Shown: positions 49,926-58,203 of the stretch, piece after piece
How positions within the stretch are numbered: position 1 is the first letter of the stretch
Layout: each line of letters starts with the position of its first letter
DNA from: Bog-473 sp963726135
GTDB taxonomy: Bacteria; Actinomycetota; Acidimicrobiia; Acidimicrobiales; RAAP-2
Length of the DNA stretch: 64,000 nt
Direction: 5' to 3'
Assembly (NCBI GenBank): GCA_963726135.1
Contig: CAVSBE010000002.1
Location: 1-64,000, forward strand
The notes under the pieces: model-generated
Seen by the model: the letters and a program-made list of their open reading frames with translations, nothing else
Told to the model about the DNA's origin: nothing
Databases searched by the model: none
Program-made: the position numbers and the translations under genes

Positions 49926-50702
49926 ATGCAGACGGTGAGATACGGCGCTCACGCCGTTCAGGTCAACCGCGAGATCGAGGCCAAGAAGGCGGACATCTGG
50001 TCCCAGGCGGTCACCGCCGTCTACGAGACCGATCCCGAGATCGTGGCCGCGGTCCTGCCTCCGCCCCTCGTGCCCGGGCCCGAACCGCTCGTGCGCATCA
50101 CGATCACCCGGGTCGAGATGCCCGGACTACCGGTCTTCGGGGCCGGGTGGATCGGCGTGCAGGCCCGCCATGAGGACAGGCTGGGCGAGTACCCGATCTT
50201 CATGCCCATGACGACCGAGCAGTCGTTGATCGGTGGCCGCGAGGTCAACGGCGAGCCCAAGAAACTGGCCGAGGTCGACGTCAGCCGCGACGGCGCCGCC
50301 GTGTCGGCCCGCATCGCCCGCATGGGCTCGGTCGTGTGCGAGATCACGGGCCGTGTCACCGGGCCGCGCGACAACTACGAGCGGGCCAAGACGGACTTCT
50401 GGTTCAAGCTCTCGCCCTCGCCGGAGGCTGCCGGTGTGCTGGACCAGGACCCGTTGCTGGTGTACGGGGAAAAGACGGAGCGCACCCGGGTCCACGAGGG
50501 GATCGAGGGCGAGTTGATCCTCAAGGAGGCCCCACTGGACCCGGTGGCGGACCTGGTCGTACGCCGCATGGTCGACCTCAACTGGACGGAGCGGGCCTCC
50601 ACCCAGGTGGGCCGCATCATCGGGCCGGTGCCACGTGCCGGCATCGAGCCCTTCATCCACCAGCGCTACGACGACCTCTCGGTGCTCGGGGCGAAACGAT
50701 GA
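49926..50702 (+). CDS. acetoacetate decarboxylase (ADC)-like protein
   Basis: 258 residues. GGREVNGEPKKLAEVDV contains the ADC Schiff-base Lys pair (Lys112/Lys113), which in classical ADC forms the imine with the keto acid. YPIFMPMTTEQSLIGG and TDFWFKLSP are also family features. ATG 49926 follows GGAGGGAAC. It is placed exactly between two amidohydrolases and coupled to the second by ATGA. A beta-keto acid or ring-derived acid substrate is suggested by context, not shown. Confidence 0.85.
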   Translation: MQTVRYGAHAVQVNREIEAKKADIWSQAVTAVYETDPEIVAAVLPPPLVPGPEPLVRITITRVEMPGLPVFGAGWIGVQARHEDRLGEYPIFMPMTTEQSLIGGREVNGEPKKLAEVDVSRDGAAVSARIARMGSVVCEITGRVTGPRDNYERAKTDFWFKLSPSPEAAGVLDQDPLLVYGEKTERTRVHEGIEGELILKEAPLDPVADLVVRRMVDLNWTERASTQVGRIIGPVPRAGIEPFIHQRYDDLSVLGAKR

Positions 50703-51955
50703 GCGAGCGTTACACGATCATCTCGGCCGACGCCCACGCCGGGCTGCCGTGCGAGAAATACCGGCCTTACCTCGACGCTGCCTACCACCGCCAGTTCGAC
50801 GAGTACCTGGCCGAACGCCAGGCCAACCGCGACCAGGCACTCCGGATGAATTACGACTACATCATGGGGTGGGAGACCGACAACGAGGAAGGGTTGCGCG
50901 GCGCCTGGGACATCGAGCAGCGCGACAAGGAGCTGGACGCGGACGGCGTGACAGCAGAGGTGATGTTCGCCGACGCCGACGCCATCACCGGCATGGCGTC
51001 GCCGCCCTTCGGCGCCGGTCTCTCCGCGGGCGCCATCTCCGACCCCGAGCTCGCCTTCGCGGGGGCGCGGGCCCACAACCGGTTCTTGGCCGAGATGTGC
51101 GCCCGCAGCCCGGAGCGGCACGGCGGCATCGCGCTGGTTCCCATCACGCATGGCGTGGAGCGCTCCGTCGCCGAGATCGAGTGGCTGGCCGAGCAGCCGG
51201 GCATCCGCGGGATCATGGTTCCCACCATGTGGCACGACCTCGTGCCCTACAACCATCCCGACTACGACCCCGTCTGGGCGGCCTGCCAGGCGACCGGTTT
51301 CCCGGTCCACACGCACTCGGGGGAGGCGCCCCAGGAGGAGTACAACGACAACGTCGGGATCTACCTGGCCGAGGTGGTGTGGTGGGCGGCCCGCCCCATG
51401 TGGCACCTCCTGTTCTCGGGCGTCTTTGAGCGCCACCCGCGCCTCAAGTACGTCGTGACCGAGGCGGCCGCCTACTGGGCCGCCGACATGATGTGGAAGT
51501 GGGACCAGTACATGGGCGGGGGCCACACAACCAAGAAGATGGCGGCGCTGCTGAAAGGGAAGATTTCGAAGCTGCCGTCGGACTATTTCGGGGAGAACAT
51601 CTTCATCGGGGCGTCGACGATGTCCAAGGAGGAGATCCGACGCCGCCACGTGTTGGGGTGCGACGTCGTGATGTGGGGGACCGACTACCCGCATCCCGAA
51701 GGCACGTGGCCCCACACCCAGGAGCGGTTGCGGGGGGACTTCGGCGGCATCCCGGTCGAGGACGCCCGCCAACTGCTCGGCGAGACGGCGGCGCGCTGCT
51801 ATGGCTTCGACCTCAGTGCACTGCGCCCGATCGCCGAGCGCATCGGCCCGACGCCGGCCGACCTGGGTCAGGACCCCGCCTTGCGGACCGACCCGGAGGA
51901 GGTGCGGACGGCGCGCTGGTGGAAGGCCGAGTACCAGGTCCAGGCACCCGACTGA
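50699..51955 (+). CDS. amidohydrolase 2 family protein (second copy)
   Basis: 418 residues, paralogous to the first copy. It opens ISADAHAG with the N-terminal metal motif partly replaced. FPVHTHSGEAPQEEYN supplies the central His residues, VTEAAAYWAADMMWKWDQY an Asp/Trp segment, and DVVMWGTDYPHPEG the C-terminal Asp/His. YGFDLSALRPIAERIGP matches the first copy. Two such paralogues in one operon suggest two consecutive or alternative substrates, or a hetero-oligomer. Confidence 0.85.
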   Translation: MSERYTIISADAHAGLPCEKYRPYLDAAYHRQFDEYLAERQANRDQALRMNYDYIMGWETDNEEGLRGAWDIEQRDKELDADGVTAEVMFADADAITGMASPPFGAGLSAGAISDPELAFAGARAHNRFLAEMCARSPERHGGIALVPITHGVERSVAEIEWLAEQPGIRGIMVPTMWHDLVPYNHPDYDPVWAACQATGFPVHTHSGEAPQEEYNDNVGIYLAEVVWWAARPMWHLLFSGVFERHPRLKYVVTEAAAYWAADMMWKWDQYMGGGHTTKKMAALLKGKISKLPSDYFGENIFIGASTMSKEEIRRRHVLGCDVVMWGTDYPHPEGTWPHTQERLRGDFGGIPVEDARQLLGETAARCYGFDLSALRPIAERIGPTPADLGQDPALRTDPEEVRTARWWKAEYQVQAPD

Positions 51956-51968
51956 GACCCCGCCTGGC

Positions 51969-52532
51969 GTGAACGAGCAACACATGGTGTTCTGTGCCGG
52001 CGACGACTGGCGGAGGATCGTGCAAGAGGACATCCTCCCGGTGGTGCTGCGCGGCGTCGAGTTGGGTGACGACGCCATCGAGATCGGCCCCGGGCCTGGC
52101 TTCACGACCGACGTCCTGCGCACCATGACGGCCCACCTCACCGCGGTCGAGGTGGACGAGGGGTTGGCCGCCTCCCTGGCGGCACGCCTGGCGGGCGGCA
52201 ACGTCGACGTCGTGCTCGGGGACGCGACCGCTCTGCACTACCCCGACGACCGCTTCACCGGGGCGGCCTCGTTCCACATGCTGCACCACATCGCTCCCGC
52301 GGCTGAGCAGGACCGTGTCTTCGCCGAACTGGCCCGCGTGCTGGTGCCCGGTGGTCTCCTCGTCGCCGCTGATGCCGGCTATATGGAGACGACAGTCGCG
52401 TTCCACGAGGGCGACACCTACAATCCCATCGAGGCGGAGCACCTGGCCGTGAGGCTGGCGGCCGCGGGTTTCAGCGCCGTCGACGTCCGCACTCACGACC
52501 TCGGCTGGGTGTGCACGGCGCGCGCCCGCTGA
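51969..52532 (+). CDS. class I SAM-dependent methyltransferase
   Basis: 187 residues. AIEIGPGPGFTTDVLRTM is motif I, LTAVEVDEGLAASLAARL is motif II and VVLGDATALHYPDDRFTGA is motif III of class I methyltransferases. GTG 51969 is 13 bases after the amidohydrolase stop, so it is probably the last gene of the operon. The substrate is unknown. The small size suggests a small-molecule acceptor. Confidence 0.78.
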   Translation: MNEQHMVFCAGDDWRRIVQEDILPVVLRGVELGDDAIEIGPGPGFTTDVLRTMTAHLTAVEVDEGLAASLAARLAGGNVDVVLGDATALHYPDDRFTGAASFHMLHHIAPAAEQDRVFAELARVLVPGGLLVAADAGYMETTVAFHEGDTYNPIEAEHLAVRLAAAGFSAVDVRTHDLGWVCTARAR

Positions 52533-53054
52533 CGGCCGCGTCCACACCAGGGGCCGAGTCATCCGGTCGCTCCGGGTCCCGCAAAGGAGATGATCGCGAG
52601 CCAGGCCCCATTGCCCGGCCGCGATCATCTCACCCGCCTGCCGATGAGTGTGACGGCGCGCGACCGATGCCCGATAGGGCCGGTCGGACCTGACTCGAAC
52701 AACTCGGGGACAAATCCGGCCCGGGTTGCCACGGCGGCCACACTCGGATCCGGGGTCCGGCGCGACCGATCGTCGTGAGAGGTGGTGCGACCCCACTCGC
52801 CGCTGTATCCCGCTCCAGGTCGGGTACGTATGCCGCCCACCAGGATGGGGGATCGCCTTGCCGCCCCGACGGCCGCGCCGTACGAGCACCCGGTCCGACG
52901 GTCGGACTCGGTGGGGGGACTCGGCTCTTCGCTCGCCTGCCAACCTGATGGGATCCGTCGAAGCCCATCCCCGCGATTCCGGCCAACGCAGGGCTGCTAA
53001 CTTCTACGCGATTGACACGGCTCCGTATGCCGTCGTATCGAAGGAGAATTGGCG
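52533..53054. other. gene-free region with a strong hairpin
   Basis: About 520 bases between the methyltransferase and the repeat protein. Apart from the hairpin at 52587-52631 I see only a TTGACA (53012-53017) near the end, with TATCGA 18 bases later. That pair would place the transcription start inside the ribosome site of the next gene, so it is doubtful. Minor open frames here have no recognisable family. Confidence 0.5.
52587..52631 (+). terminator. 12-bp perfect inverted repeat (probable terminator-like hairpin) after the amidohydrolase operon
   Basis: GAGATGATCGCG (52587-52598) is perfectly complementary to CGCGATCATCTC (52620-52631) with a 21-base loop. It lies 55 bases after the methyltransferase stop. 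No T-run follows, so it may be a GC-rich-organism terminator without U tail, or an mRNA-protecting structure. Confidence 0.5.
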
Positions 53055-53987
53055 ATGAGATTGCTCCGTTCGTTCCCGTTCAACGCGTCATGGCTCCGCC
53101 GCGGTCGACTCCGCCGGTTCGCCGTGACGATCGGTGCGATCATCGTCCTGACTGCACCCTTGTACGAAGGCGTTGCGTCGGCGACGTCCACCCCATGTGG
53201 ATATTGGCTCGTCGGCAGCGACGGAGGGATCTTCACCTTCGGGCAAGCCCAGTTCTACGGATCCACCGGCTCGCTGAAGCTCCAGCGTCCCGTGGTGGGC
53301 ATCTCGCCGACGACCCCTGGGACCGGGTTCTCCGGCTACTGGCTCGTCGCCTCCGACGGGGGGATCTTCTCCTTCAACACCGGCTTCTACGGCTCCATCC
53401 CGGGCCTCGGTCTCAACCCGGCGGGCTCGGGGCTCCCGCAGAGCTTGAACGCGCCGATCGTGGGCATGGTGCCGTCGACGACGGGCCATGGCTACTTCAT
53501 GGTGGCCACCGACGGCGGGGTCTTCGCCTTTGGCGACGCCCACTTCGCCGGCAGCTGCCCCGGCTTCGGGGGCTGTGCGGGATCGGCCGTCGCCGTCGTG
53601 CCCGACGCGACCGGGAACGGCTACTGGGTGATGACCAGCACCGGGAGCGTCTACGGCTTCGGCGACGCCACCTACTTCGGTGGGCCGGGACCGCAGAGCA
53701 CACCCATCACCTCTGCAGCGGCGACGCCGAGCGGCCTCGGTTACTACGTCGTCGACGGGAGCGGGCGGGTCTTCACCTACGGGGACGCCAAGGCGCTCGG
53801 CAGTCTGCCCGCGGGTGCGGCCGGCAGCTCGGACCCCGCTACCGCCATCGTCGTCACCGATGACAGCCTCGGCTACTGGGTCGTGACCGCGCAGGGCAAG
53901 GTGTATCCCTTCGGCGACGCGCCGATCGAAGGGGACGTATCGGGGACGCAGCTCAACGGGTCGATCGTCGCCGCGACCGGGTTCTGA
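53055..53987 (+). CDS. secreted GYW-repeat beta-propeller protein
   Basis: 310 residues. ATG 53055 follows GAAGGAG. A signal or anchor helix (RFAVTIGAIIVLTAPLYEGVA) is followed by seven loosely conserved blades of 35-50 residues (CGYWLVGSDGGIFTFGQAQF, GYWLVASDGGIFSFN, GYFMVATDGGVFAFGDAHF, GYWVMTSTGSVYGFGD, GYYVVDGSGRVFTYGDA). They are more diverged from each other than in the two other repeat proteins of this window. No catalytic domain. The frame is intact. Confidence 0.8.
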   Translation: MRLLRSFPFNASWLRRGRLRRFAVTIGAIIVLTAPLYEGVASATSTPCGYWLVGSDGGIFTFGQAQFYGSTGSLKLQRPVVGISPTTPGTGFSGYWLVASDGGIFSFNTGFYGSIPGLGLNPAGSGLPQSLNAPIVGMVPSTTGHGYFMVATDGGVFAFGDAHFAGSCPGFGGCAGSAVAVVPDATGNGYWVMTSTGSVYGFGDATYFGGPGPQSTPITSAAATPSGLGYYVVDGSGRVFTYGDAKALGSLPAGAAGSSDPATAIVVTDDSLGYWVVTAQGKVYPFGDAPIEGDVSGTQLNGSIVAATGF

Positions 53988-54047
53988 GGTCCCGGGCACG
54001 AACCGGTGCGGGCCGCAGGGGGACCTGACGGCGGTACTGTCGCCCGG

Positions 54048-54634
54048 GTGGGCGCCGAGGTCATCGTCTTGAACGGTGGTTCGAGTGCCGGCAAGTCCTC
54101 CCTGGCCACCTGCCTCCAGCGGCAACTCGACGGGACCTGGTTGACGCTCGGCGTCGATGACCTGATTCGTGCGTTGTCTCACGGTCCCGCTGACACGGGG
54201 GCGGCCGGCTCCCTCACGTTCGCATCCGATGGCTCGGTTCTCGCCGGCGAGAAGTTCCGCCAGGCCGAAGCGGCCTGGCACCTCGGGTTGGCAGCCGTTG
54301 CCCGGGCCGGCACCGGGTCATCGTGGACGACGTGTTCCTCGATGGCCGGGAGTCGCAGGGTCGGCTGGAAACTGCGCTCGAGGGTTTGTCCGTGTTCTGG
54401 GTCGGCGTGCTGTGCCAACCAGCGGTGGCAGAGGCACGCGAGCTCCGTCGTGCGGACCGGGTTCGAGGGATGGCACGCCAACAGGTCGAGCGGGTGCACG
54501 ATGGTGTCAGATACGACCTGGTCGTGGACACGACTGAGACCGCGTCAGCACAGTGCGCCAGGACGATCGTCGCCCACCTGGCGCACGCGGCCCTGTCACC
54601 AACTCCCGAGCGCGGGGGAGCCACGGCGTCCTGA
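54048..54634 (+). pseudogene. chloramphenicol 3-O-phosphotransferase-like kinase, frameshifted
   Basis: About 195 codons. From GTG 54048 the sequence IVLNGGSSAGKSSLATCLQ is a P-loop (residues 10-18), and TWLTLGVDDLI has the Asp pair of the CPT family. The frame changes at about 54317 and continues VDDVFLDGRESQGRLETALE, then a C-terminal half ending with DLVVDTTETASAQ. Both halves fit the CPT/AAA kinase fold. Resistance to chloramphenicol is not implied, because many family members have other acceptors. Confidence 0.65.
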
Positions 54635-54733
54635 CGCCGGGGAGGGCAGTCGGGATCAGTCCGCGTACGGGCGGCGCTGACGCAATCTCCGCGACGGGTG
54701 CATCGGGCCTGGACTGGGGGAGCGGCGAGGCAG

Positions 54734-55403
54734 ATGATGGGTGAGATGCCGCCACCCCGGATTGAGAGCACGGACCACCGGGCGAGGCGCCTCGACGGCG
54801 AGCGGACGGCCCGGATCGCCGTGAACGTGGCCGGTGCACTCCTCGCCGCGCTCTTCGCACGGAAGTACCTCCTCTACTACCTGGACTCGGACCGCCTGAT
54901 CGGTGTGGCCTTCTTCGTCCAGCAGATGTGGATCATGATCGCGTTCCTCGCGCCGGCGATCCCCCCGTGCCGTGAGCCGGCGGGTCGGAGACTGGGCGCT
55001 TGCCTTCGCGGGCACATTCGGTGGCGTGCTGCTCCAACCGGGCGGCGTTCACTCTCGCTGGGGCCTCGATGCGGGGCTGGTCCTTCAGCTGGCCGGTCTG
55101 GCGATCTCCGTGGCGTCCCTGCTCGCCTTGGGCCGCTCCTTCGGCTCGGTCGCAGCGGATCGGGGGATCGTCGCTCGCGGTCCGTACGCCGTCGTCCGAC
55201 ATCCCCTGTATGCCGGCTACCTCCTCATCCTCGTCGGGTACGTGCTCCAGAGCTTCTCCCTGTGGAATGCCGTCGTGGTCCTCTTCGTGATCGGTTGCGA
55301 CGTCGGTCGTTCCCTCGTCGAAGAGCGGCTGCTGGCCGCGTCGGTGGAGTACCAGGTCTATCGGGGACAGGTCCGCTGGAGGCTTCTTCCCCGAGTCTGG
55401 TAG
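54734..55403 (+). pseudogene. isoprenylcysteine carboxyl methyltransferase (ICMT)/phospholipid methyltransferase family membrane protein, frameshifted
   Basis: ATG 54734 starts an N-terminal part with two hydrophobic segments (IAVNVAGALLAALFARKYLL, LIGVAFFVQQMWIMIAFLA). The frame breaks at about 54965 in a C6 run. The C-terminal part begins SRRVGDWALAFAGTFGGVLL and has the diagnostic RHPLYAGYLLILVGYVLQ with the SAM-binding His-Pro, then EERLLAASVEYQVYRGQVRW. The fold is a small polytopic methyltransferase. The substrate is unknown. Confidence 0.7.
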
Positions 55404-55462
55404 CCGCTCGCTCGACGACCACCCGGTCGCAGGCCACGCCGGACCGGTCCTAGTGTCATTCC

Positions 55463-56015
55463 GTGGCCCTCGCCGTCGACGACATCGTCGCTCGCTGTCA
55501 GGACGCTCTGACCGAGCACACGCCCGCCCTGGCGGTGCGCGATGTCCTCCACGGGATCCTGGCGGATCCGGACGGCGCTCGAGGGGGCGCTCGGTCCGGT
55601 CGACGCGGGCGGCATCACCACGCTCTACAACGGCTCCGACTTGACCGTCCTCCATGTGGCCTGGACGCCCGGGATGGCACTCAACCCCCACGAGCACCGG
55701 ATGTGGGCCGTCATCGGCATGTACGGGGGCCAAGAGGACAACACCTTCTATCGCCGGGTTCCCGGTGGCCTCGAGGCTTCAGGCGGCCGGCAGCTCCCGG
55801 CGGGAGATGTCCTCGTCCTCGGGGACGACGTGGTGCACTCCGTCGCCAACTCCCGTCGTGAGTTCGCGGTCGCCCTCCACGTCTATGGCGGGGACTTCTT
55901 CACGGTGGAGCGTTCCGAGTGGGCTTTCGAGACCTTCGAGGAGCGGCCGCGTGACTTCGAAGGCACCCGCCGTCTCTTCGAAGAAGCCAACGCTCGCTGG
56001 CGCACCCAGGCCTGA
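55463..56015 (+). pseudogene. cupin / cysteine-dioxygenase-like protein, frameshifted
   Basis: GTG 55463 begins VDDIVARCQDALTEHTPALA with a helical N-terminus. A frame break at about 55575 leads to the double-stranded beta-helix: VLHVAWTPGMALNPHEHRMW with the metal-binding His-x-His, VIGMYGGQEDNTFYRR, and LGDDVVHSVANS with the third His. It resembles the COG5553 or CDO-like metal cupins of actinobacteria. The thiol-oxidation role is inferred from the family. The joined length is about 184 codons. Confidence 0.65.
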
Positions 56016-56056
56016 CGAGCCCCGGAGAGCCGTCGCCACTTCTGGTGGGCGCGGCG

Positions 56057-56902
56057 CTACATCTCCCCCTCGTCGAAGAAGTTGACCCAGTTGGTCTGCA
56101 TGGACGCACCATCGGCGATGACGGTGGCACCGCAGACGTAGCGCGCCGCGGGGGAACACAGGTACAGGACCATGGCCGCCATCTCGTCGACCGAGCCCAT
56201 GCGCACGGTCGTCCCCTCGGCCACCAACTCGTCGGTGAAGCCCGTCTCCGTCCGCCCGACCGTGGCCAGCTCGGCCTCCACCATGCCCGGCGTCGAGAAG
56301 ATACCCGGAGCGAAGGCGTTGATGGTGACGCCGCGCCGCATGAGGTAGGGCGCCAGGGTCTTGACCATGCTCACCACGCCGGCCCGGGCGGCACCGGAGT
56401 GGACGAACATCGGCGCCCCCCGCTCGAAGGAGAAGGTGTGCACCACGTTCACGATCGCACCGAACCCCGCCTCCGCCATCGGTCCCATGAAGCGACTCGT
56501 CATGTTCCATGTCCCGTTCAGGTTGAGGTCCACCACGGCCCGCCATCCGTTGTCCGAGATCGTGCTGGGCAGGGCGGGGAACTGGCCGCCCGCGTTGTTG
56601 ACGAGGAAGTCGACCCGACCGAAGCGCCGGTAGACCGTGTCGCGCAGCGCCTCGACCTGCTCGGGCTCCCGGATGTTCGTGGGCACGGCCAGGCAGCGGC
56701 CCCCACCGGCCCGGATGGATGCTTCGACCTCGTCGAGCGGGCCTTCCCGGCGCCCCGCGACGACGGCGTGTCCCCCGAGGCGGGCGAACGCGTGGGCCAC
56801 CTCGCGTCCGAGCCCCGAGCCTCCGCCGGTGATGACGGCCACCCGCTTCTCGAACAGCTGGTCGGCGAAGACGGAGACCCCCGGTCCCGCCTCCCAGGTC
56901 AC
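56057..56902 (-). CDS. SDR-family protein, 2,4-dienoyl-CoA reductase-like
   Basis: 281 residues. ITGGGSGLGREVAHAFARLG is the cofactor site and VNNAGGQFPALPSTISDNGW matches the dienoyl/enoyl-CoA reductase branch. Where SDRs have Tyr-x3-Lys this protein reads VHSGAARAGVVSMVKTLA. Tyr is absent and Lys is Arg, although the HSxxA-type sequence is shared with DECR relatives, which also lack the usual Tyr position. GTG 56902, eight bases after the acyl-CoA dehydrogenase stop, is the best start. Pairing with that enzyme suggests beta-oxidation. Confidence 0.8.
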   Translation of the reverse strand: MTWEAGPGVSVFADQLFEKRVAVITGGGSGLGREVAHAFARLGGHAVVAGRREGPLDEVEASIRAGGGRCLAVPTNIREPEQVEALRDTVYRRFGRVDFLVNNAGGQFPALPSTISDNGWRAVVDLNLNGTWNMTSRFMGPMAEAGFGAIVNVVHTFSFERGAPMFVHSGAARAGVVSMVKTLAPYLMRRGVTINAFAPGIFSTPGMVEAELATVGRTETGFTDELVAEGTTVRMGSVDEMAAMVLYLCSPAARYVCGATVIADGASMQTNWVNFFDEGEM

Positions 56903-56909
56903 CGTGGGC

Positions 56910-58160
56910 TCACCCCGCAAAGTCCCAGCTGCCGCCGTTCTCGTAGTGGTGCAGGACGTTCTTGGCGATCAGGATGCGGTGCACCTCGTCGGGGCCGTCG
57001 GCCAGGCGAAGCGTGCGGGCGCCGAGGTACATCTGGGCCAGCGGCAGGTCGTTGGTCACCCCGGCGGCCCCCCAGACCTGGATCGCACGGTCGACGACGC
57101 GGCTGTAGGCGGCCGGTACGAAGACCTTGATCGCGCTGATCTCGGTGCGGGCCTGGGGGTCGCCCTTGTCCACTTTCTCCGCGGCATGGATGGTCATGAG
57201 GCGGGCGGCCTGGAGGTCCATGTAGCTGTCGGCCACGAACCCCTGCATGAACTGCTTGTCCTTGAGCAGGCCACCGTGCACCTCGCGGGTCAGGAGGCGC
57301 TCGACCATCAGGTCGAAGGCGCGCCACATCTGGCCCACCGAATTCATGCAGTGGAAGATCCGGCCGGCGCCGAGGCGGTCCTGGGCCGCCCGGTGGCCGT
57401 CGCCGACCTGGCCGAGCAGGTTCTCCAGTGGGACCCGGACGTGGTCGTAGCGCACCTCGCAGTGATCCGACTTCGGGCTGCCCCAGATCCCGATGCCGCG
57501 TTCGATGATCACGCCCGGGTTCGATGTCGGCACGATGATCTGGGCCATCCGCCCAGGACCCTCGTCATCCTTTGACTCCTTGGCTCGGCACATGACGATG
57601 AAGAAGTCCGCCGCCAGGCCGTTGGAGGTGAACCATTTGTGCCCGTTGATCACCCACTCGTCGCCCTCTCGGATGGCCGTGGTCTGAATGGAACGCGGAT
57701 CTGACCCGGCATTCTCCGGTTCGGTCATGGAGAAGCCGGACTGCATCGTCCCCTCGACGAGCGGGAGGAGCCACTTCTTCTTCTGCTCCTCGGTTCCGTA
57801 CTTGACCAGGATCGTCTGGTTCCCCGAGTTCGGCGCGACCACGCCGAACAACGAAGCCGCGCCGACGGCGTACGCGAGGATCTCGTTCATGTAGGCGTGC
57901 GCCATGAAGTCGATGCCCATGCCGCCGTACTCGGGGGGGAGGTGGGGCGCCCAAAGCCCCTCGTCCTTGACCTTGTGCTGGATCTCCTGCCGGAGGGCCT
58001 TGGCCTCGGCTCGTTCGGCATCGGTCACGTTGCTCCCGCGGGCATGCCACAACATGGACTCGTTGGGCAGGATCTTCTCGTTGACGATGCGGGCCGTGCG
58101 GAGACGGATGTCGTTGATGTCGTCACTCAGCCCGGCGATGGGCGTCACGTTGATGGGCAT
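56910..58160 (-). CDS. acyl-CoA dehydrogenase (ACAD10/11-like)
   Basis: A 416-residue flavoprotein that introduces the alpha-beta double bond in acyl-CoAs. EGLWAPHLPPEYGGMGIDFM, GFSMTEPENAGSDP (FAD loop), INGHKWFTSNG and QVWGAAGVTNDLPLAQMY are typical. The C-terminal LADGPDEVHR is the conserved segment of the ACAD9/10/11 branch. ATG 58160 starts it, in one operon with the SDR. The chain length is not predictable. Confidence 0.92.
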   Translation of the reverse strand: MPINVTPIAGLSDDINDIRLRTARIVNEKILPNESMLWHARGSNVTDAERAEAKALRQEIQHKVKDEGLWAPHLPPEYGGMGIDFMAHAYMNEILAYAVGAASLFGVVAPNSGNQTILVKYGTEEQKKKWLLPLVEGTMQSGFSMTEPENAGSDPRSIQTTAIREGDEWVINGHKWFTSNGLAADFFIVMCRAKESKDDEGPGRMAQIIVPTSNPGVIIERGIGIWGSPKSDHCEVRYDHVRVPLENLLGQVGDGHRAAQDRLGAGRIFHCMNSVGQMWRAFDLMVERLLTREVHGGLLKDKQFMQGFVADSYMDLQAARLMTIHAAEKVDKGDPQARTEISAIKVFVPAAYSRVVDRAIQVWGAAGVTNDLPLAQMYLGARTLRLADGPDEVHRILIAKNVLHHYENGGSWDFAG

Positions 58161-58203
58161 GGGGATCCCCCGATTGGTTCCTCTTCTGGTCCTGGCCGGA
58201 ACC

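Noticed and set aside
52625..52840. Short minus-strand frame ending near the hairpin
   Set aside because: No ribosome site and no recognisable motif; most likely noise in a gene-free region.
53012..53041. TTGACA / TATCGA as promoter of the 53-kb repeat protein
   Set aside because: It would start transcription inside or after the ribosome site (GAAGGAG at 53040), leaving no usable leader.
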